From positions 1,116,001 through 1,180,000 of the forward strand of contig NZ_BCMZ01000001.1 in NCBI RefSeq assembly GCF_001485535.1: a stretch of DNA of 64,000 bases. The letters are read 5' to 3'. Both the position numbers and the translations under genes were made by a program. The stretch comes from Halobacterium sp. CBA1132 (GTDB taxonomy: Archaea > Halobacteriota > Halobacteria > Halobacteriales > Halobacteriaceae). The notes beneath the pieces are model-generated. The model was not told the DNA's origin and did no database searches. It saw nothing but the letters and a program-made list of their open reading frames with translations. The stretch's first letter is position 1, and each line of letters begins with the position of its first letter. Shown in pieces: positions 63,396-64,000 of the stretch.

Positions 63396-64000
63396 CTACT
63401 GGTCGAGGAGGACGCCGTCGGCTTCGGCGTCGCGGTTGTGCAGCGCTTCGCCGGAGTCGTCGTCGAAGACGTGCACCGTCGACTCGGGGAGGCGCGCGGT
63501 GACCGACTCGCCGGCGGACAGCGGCGTGGTCGCTTCCACGACCGCCGTGAACGTCGTGTCGGTGTCGTCGGCGTCGAACTGGAGGTAGACGTTGTTCTCG
63601 TTGCCCAGCGGTTCGACGACGTCGACGGTCGCCGCGAAGTCGTTGTCGCCGGTAGCTTCGGGGACGATTTCGATGTCCTCGGGGCGGATGCCGAGCGTGA
63701 CGTCGGTCTCGCCGTCGAGGTCCGCGAGCGTCGCCTCGGAGAGCGAGTACTCGAACTGGTCGGTGACGAGCGTGCTGTCCTCGACGTGGGCGTCGAAGAA
63801 GTTCATCGACGGGTCGCCGATGAAGCCCGCGACGAACTCGTTTGCGGGCTCGTGGTAGGCTTCCAGCGGCGTCGCGACCTGCTGGAGGCGGCCGTCGTTG
63901 AGGATGGCGATTCGGTCGCCCATGGTCATCGCTTCGGTCTGGTCGTGGGTGACGTAGACCGTCGTCACGCCGAGTTCCTCCTGGATGCGCTGGAGTTCCG
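63396..64000 (-). CDS. ABC transporter ATPase, MalK/UgpC type, 3' part only
   Basis: The frame runs off the window end, so only about 200 C-terminal residues are seen. They hold the switch His in TTVYVTHDQTEAMTMGDRIAIL, then the Q/D region and a TOBE-containing tail (TDVTLGIRPEDIEIV, VVEPLGNENNVYLQ, VTARLPESTVHVFDDDSGEAL). This is the ATPase of a CUT1-type sugar or glycerol-phosphate importer; its permeases should lie past the window on the same strand. Confidence 0.93.
   Translation of the reverse strand, partial: ELQRIQEELGVTTVYVTHDQTEAMTMGDRIAILNDGRLQQVATPLEAYHEPANEFVAGFIGDPSMNFFDAHVEDSTLVTDQFEYSLSEATLADLDGETDVTLGIRPEDIEIVPEATGDNDFAATVDVVEPLGNENNVYLQFDADDTDTTFTAVVEATTPLSAGESVTARLPESTVHVFDDDSGEALHNRDAEADGVLLDQ

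Overview
The window is a stretch of a haloarchaeal chromosome. Evidence: very high G+C, acidic proteins, archaeal AglB, FEN-1, Gar1, SRP19, L10/P0 and P1 (L12), diphthine synthase, TATA boxes placed 25-30 bp before start codons (leaderless mRNAs), PGF-CTERM surface anchors, and a near absence of the tetranucleotide CTAG. The order L12-L10-L1 ... L11 - VNG_1110C-type protein - DRG GTPase matches what I remember of Halobacterium, so Halobacterium or a close relative is likely (inference). No rRNA, CRISPR array or insertion sequence was seen. One tRNA is present. No gene-free stretch exceeds 300 bases; the longest (55066-55333) is a cluster of hairpin repeats.

Layout. 1-4.0 kb: 3' part of the oligosaccharyltransferase gene aglB, overlapped by a DUF368 polyprenyl-phosphate transporter gene. 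4-6.8 kb: small regulators and a two-gene HTH/unknown module with palindromic operators. 6.8-17.8 kb: menaquinone synthesis in two minus-strand groups, menF-menD-(small membrane protein)-menB and menA-menC-menE, with two membrane histidine kinases between them on the plus strand. 17.8-31 kb: sulfite-oxidase-like protein, small conserved haloarchaeal proteins, purA, a Trm112 zinc protein, the CbiX/DR2241 cobalt-chelatase pair, two lipoproteins, an HTH/DUF7521 pair and cysS. 31-39 kb: a five-repeat DUF1508 membrane protein, cupin, TctA-like permease, the stalk operon rpl1-rpl10-rpl12 with an L1-type leader, rpl11 with a duplicated 3' end, and the DRG GTPase. 40-45.7 kb: VOC protein, a 21-codon trmO-like remnant, dphB, a Trm5-type methyltransferase with an in-frame hairpin insert, tRNA-Thr(CGT), a nuclease-like protein, DUF4396 and MOSC proteins. 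46-55 kb: short-chain fatty acid transporter, HTTM protein, thermonuclease lipoprotein, the corrinoid importer btuF/btuCD from a shared central promoter, and a frameshifted PGF-CTERM metallopeptidase. 55-64 kb: srp19-gar1, presenilin homologue, ornithine cyclodeaminase family protein, MFS transporter, DUF3054, methyltransferase, acetyltransferase, vapBC, fen, bolA, and the 3' end of a sugar-type ABC ATPase gene.

How the genes work together. The men genes cover chorismate to demethylmenaquinone except MenH and a thioesterase, which I do not see here. The corrinoid importer and CbiX/DR2241 both serve cobalamin supply. AglB and DUF368 plausibly act on the same dolichol-phosphate carrier. The most unusual signal is a family of short palindromes with an 11-nt loop (consensus TCnCTnCGnTC or its complement). 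It occurs between genes, in the tRNA-Thr leader, and in frame inside two protein genes.
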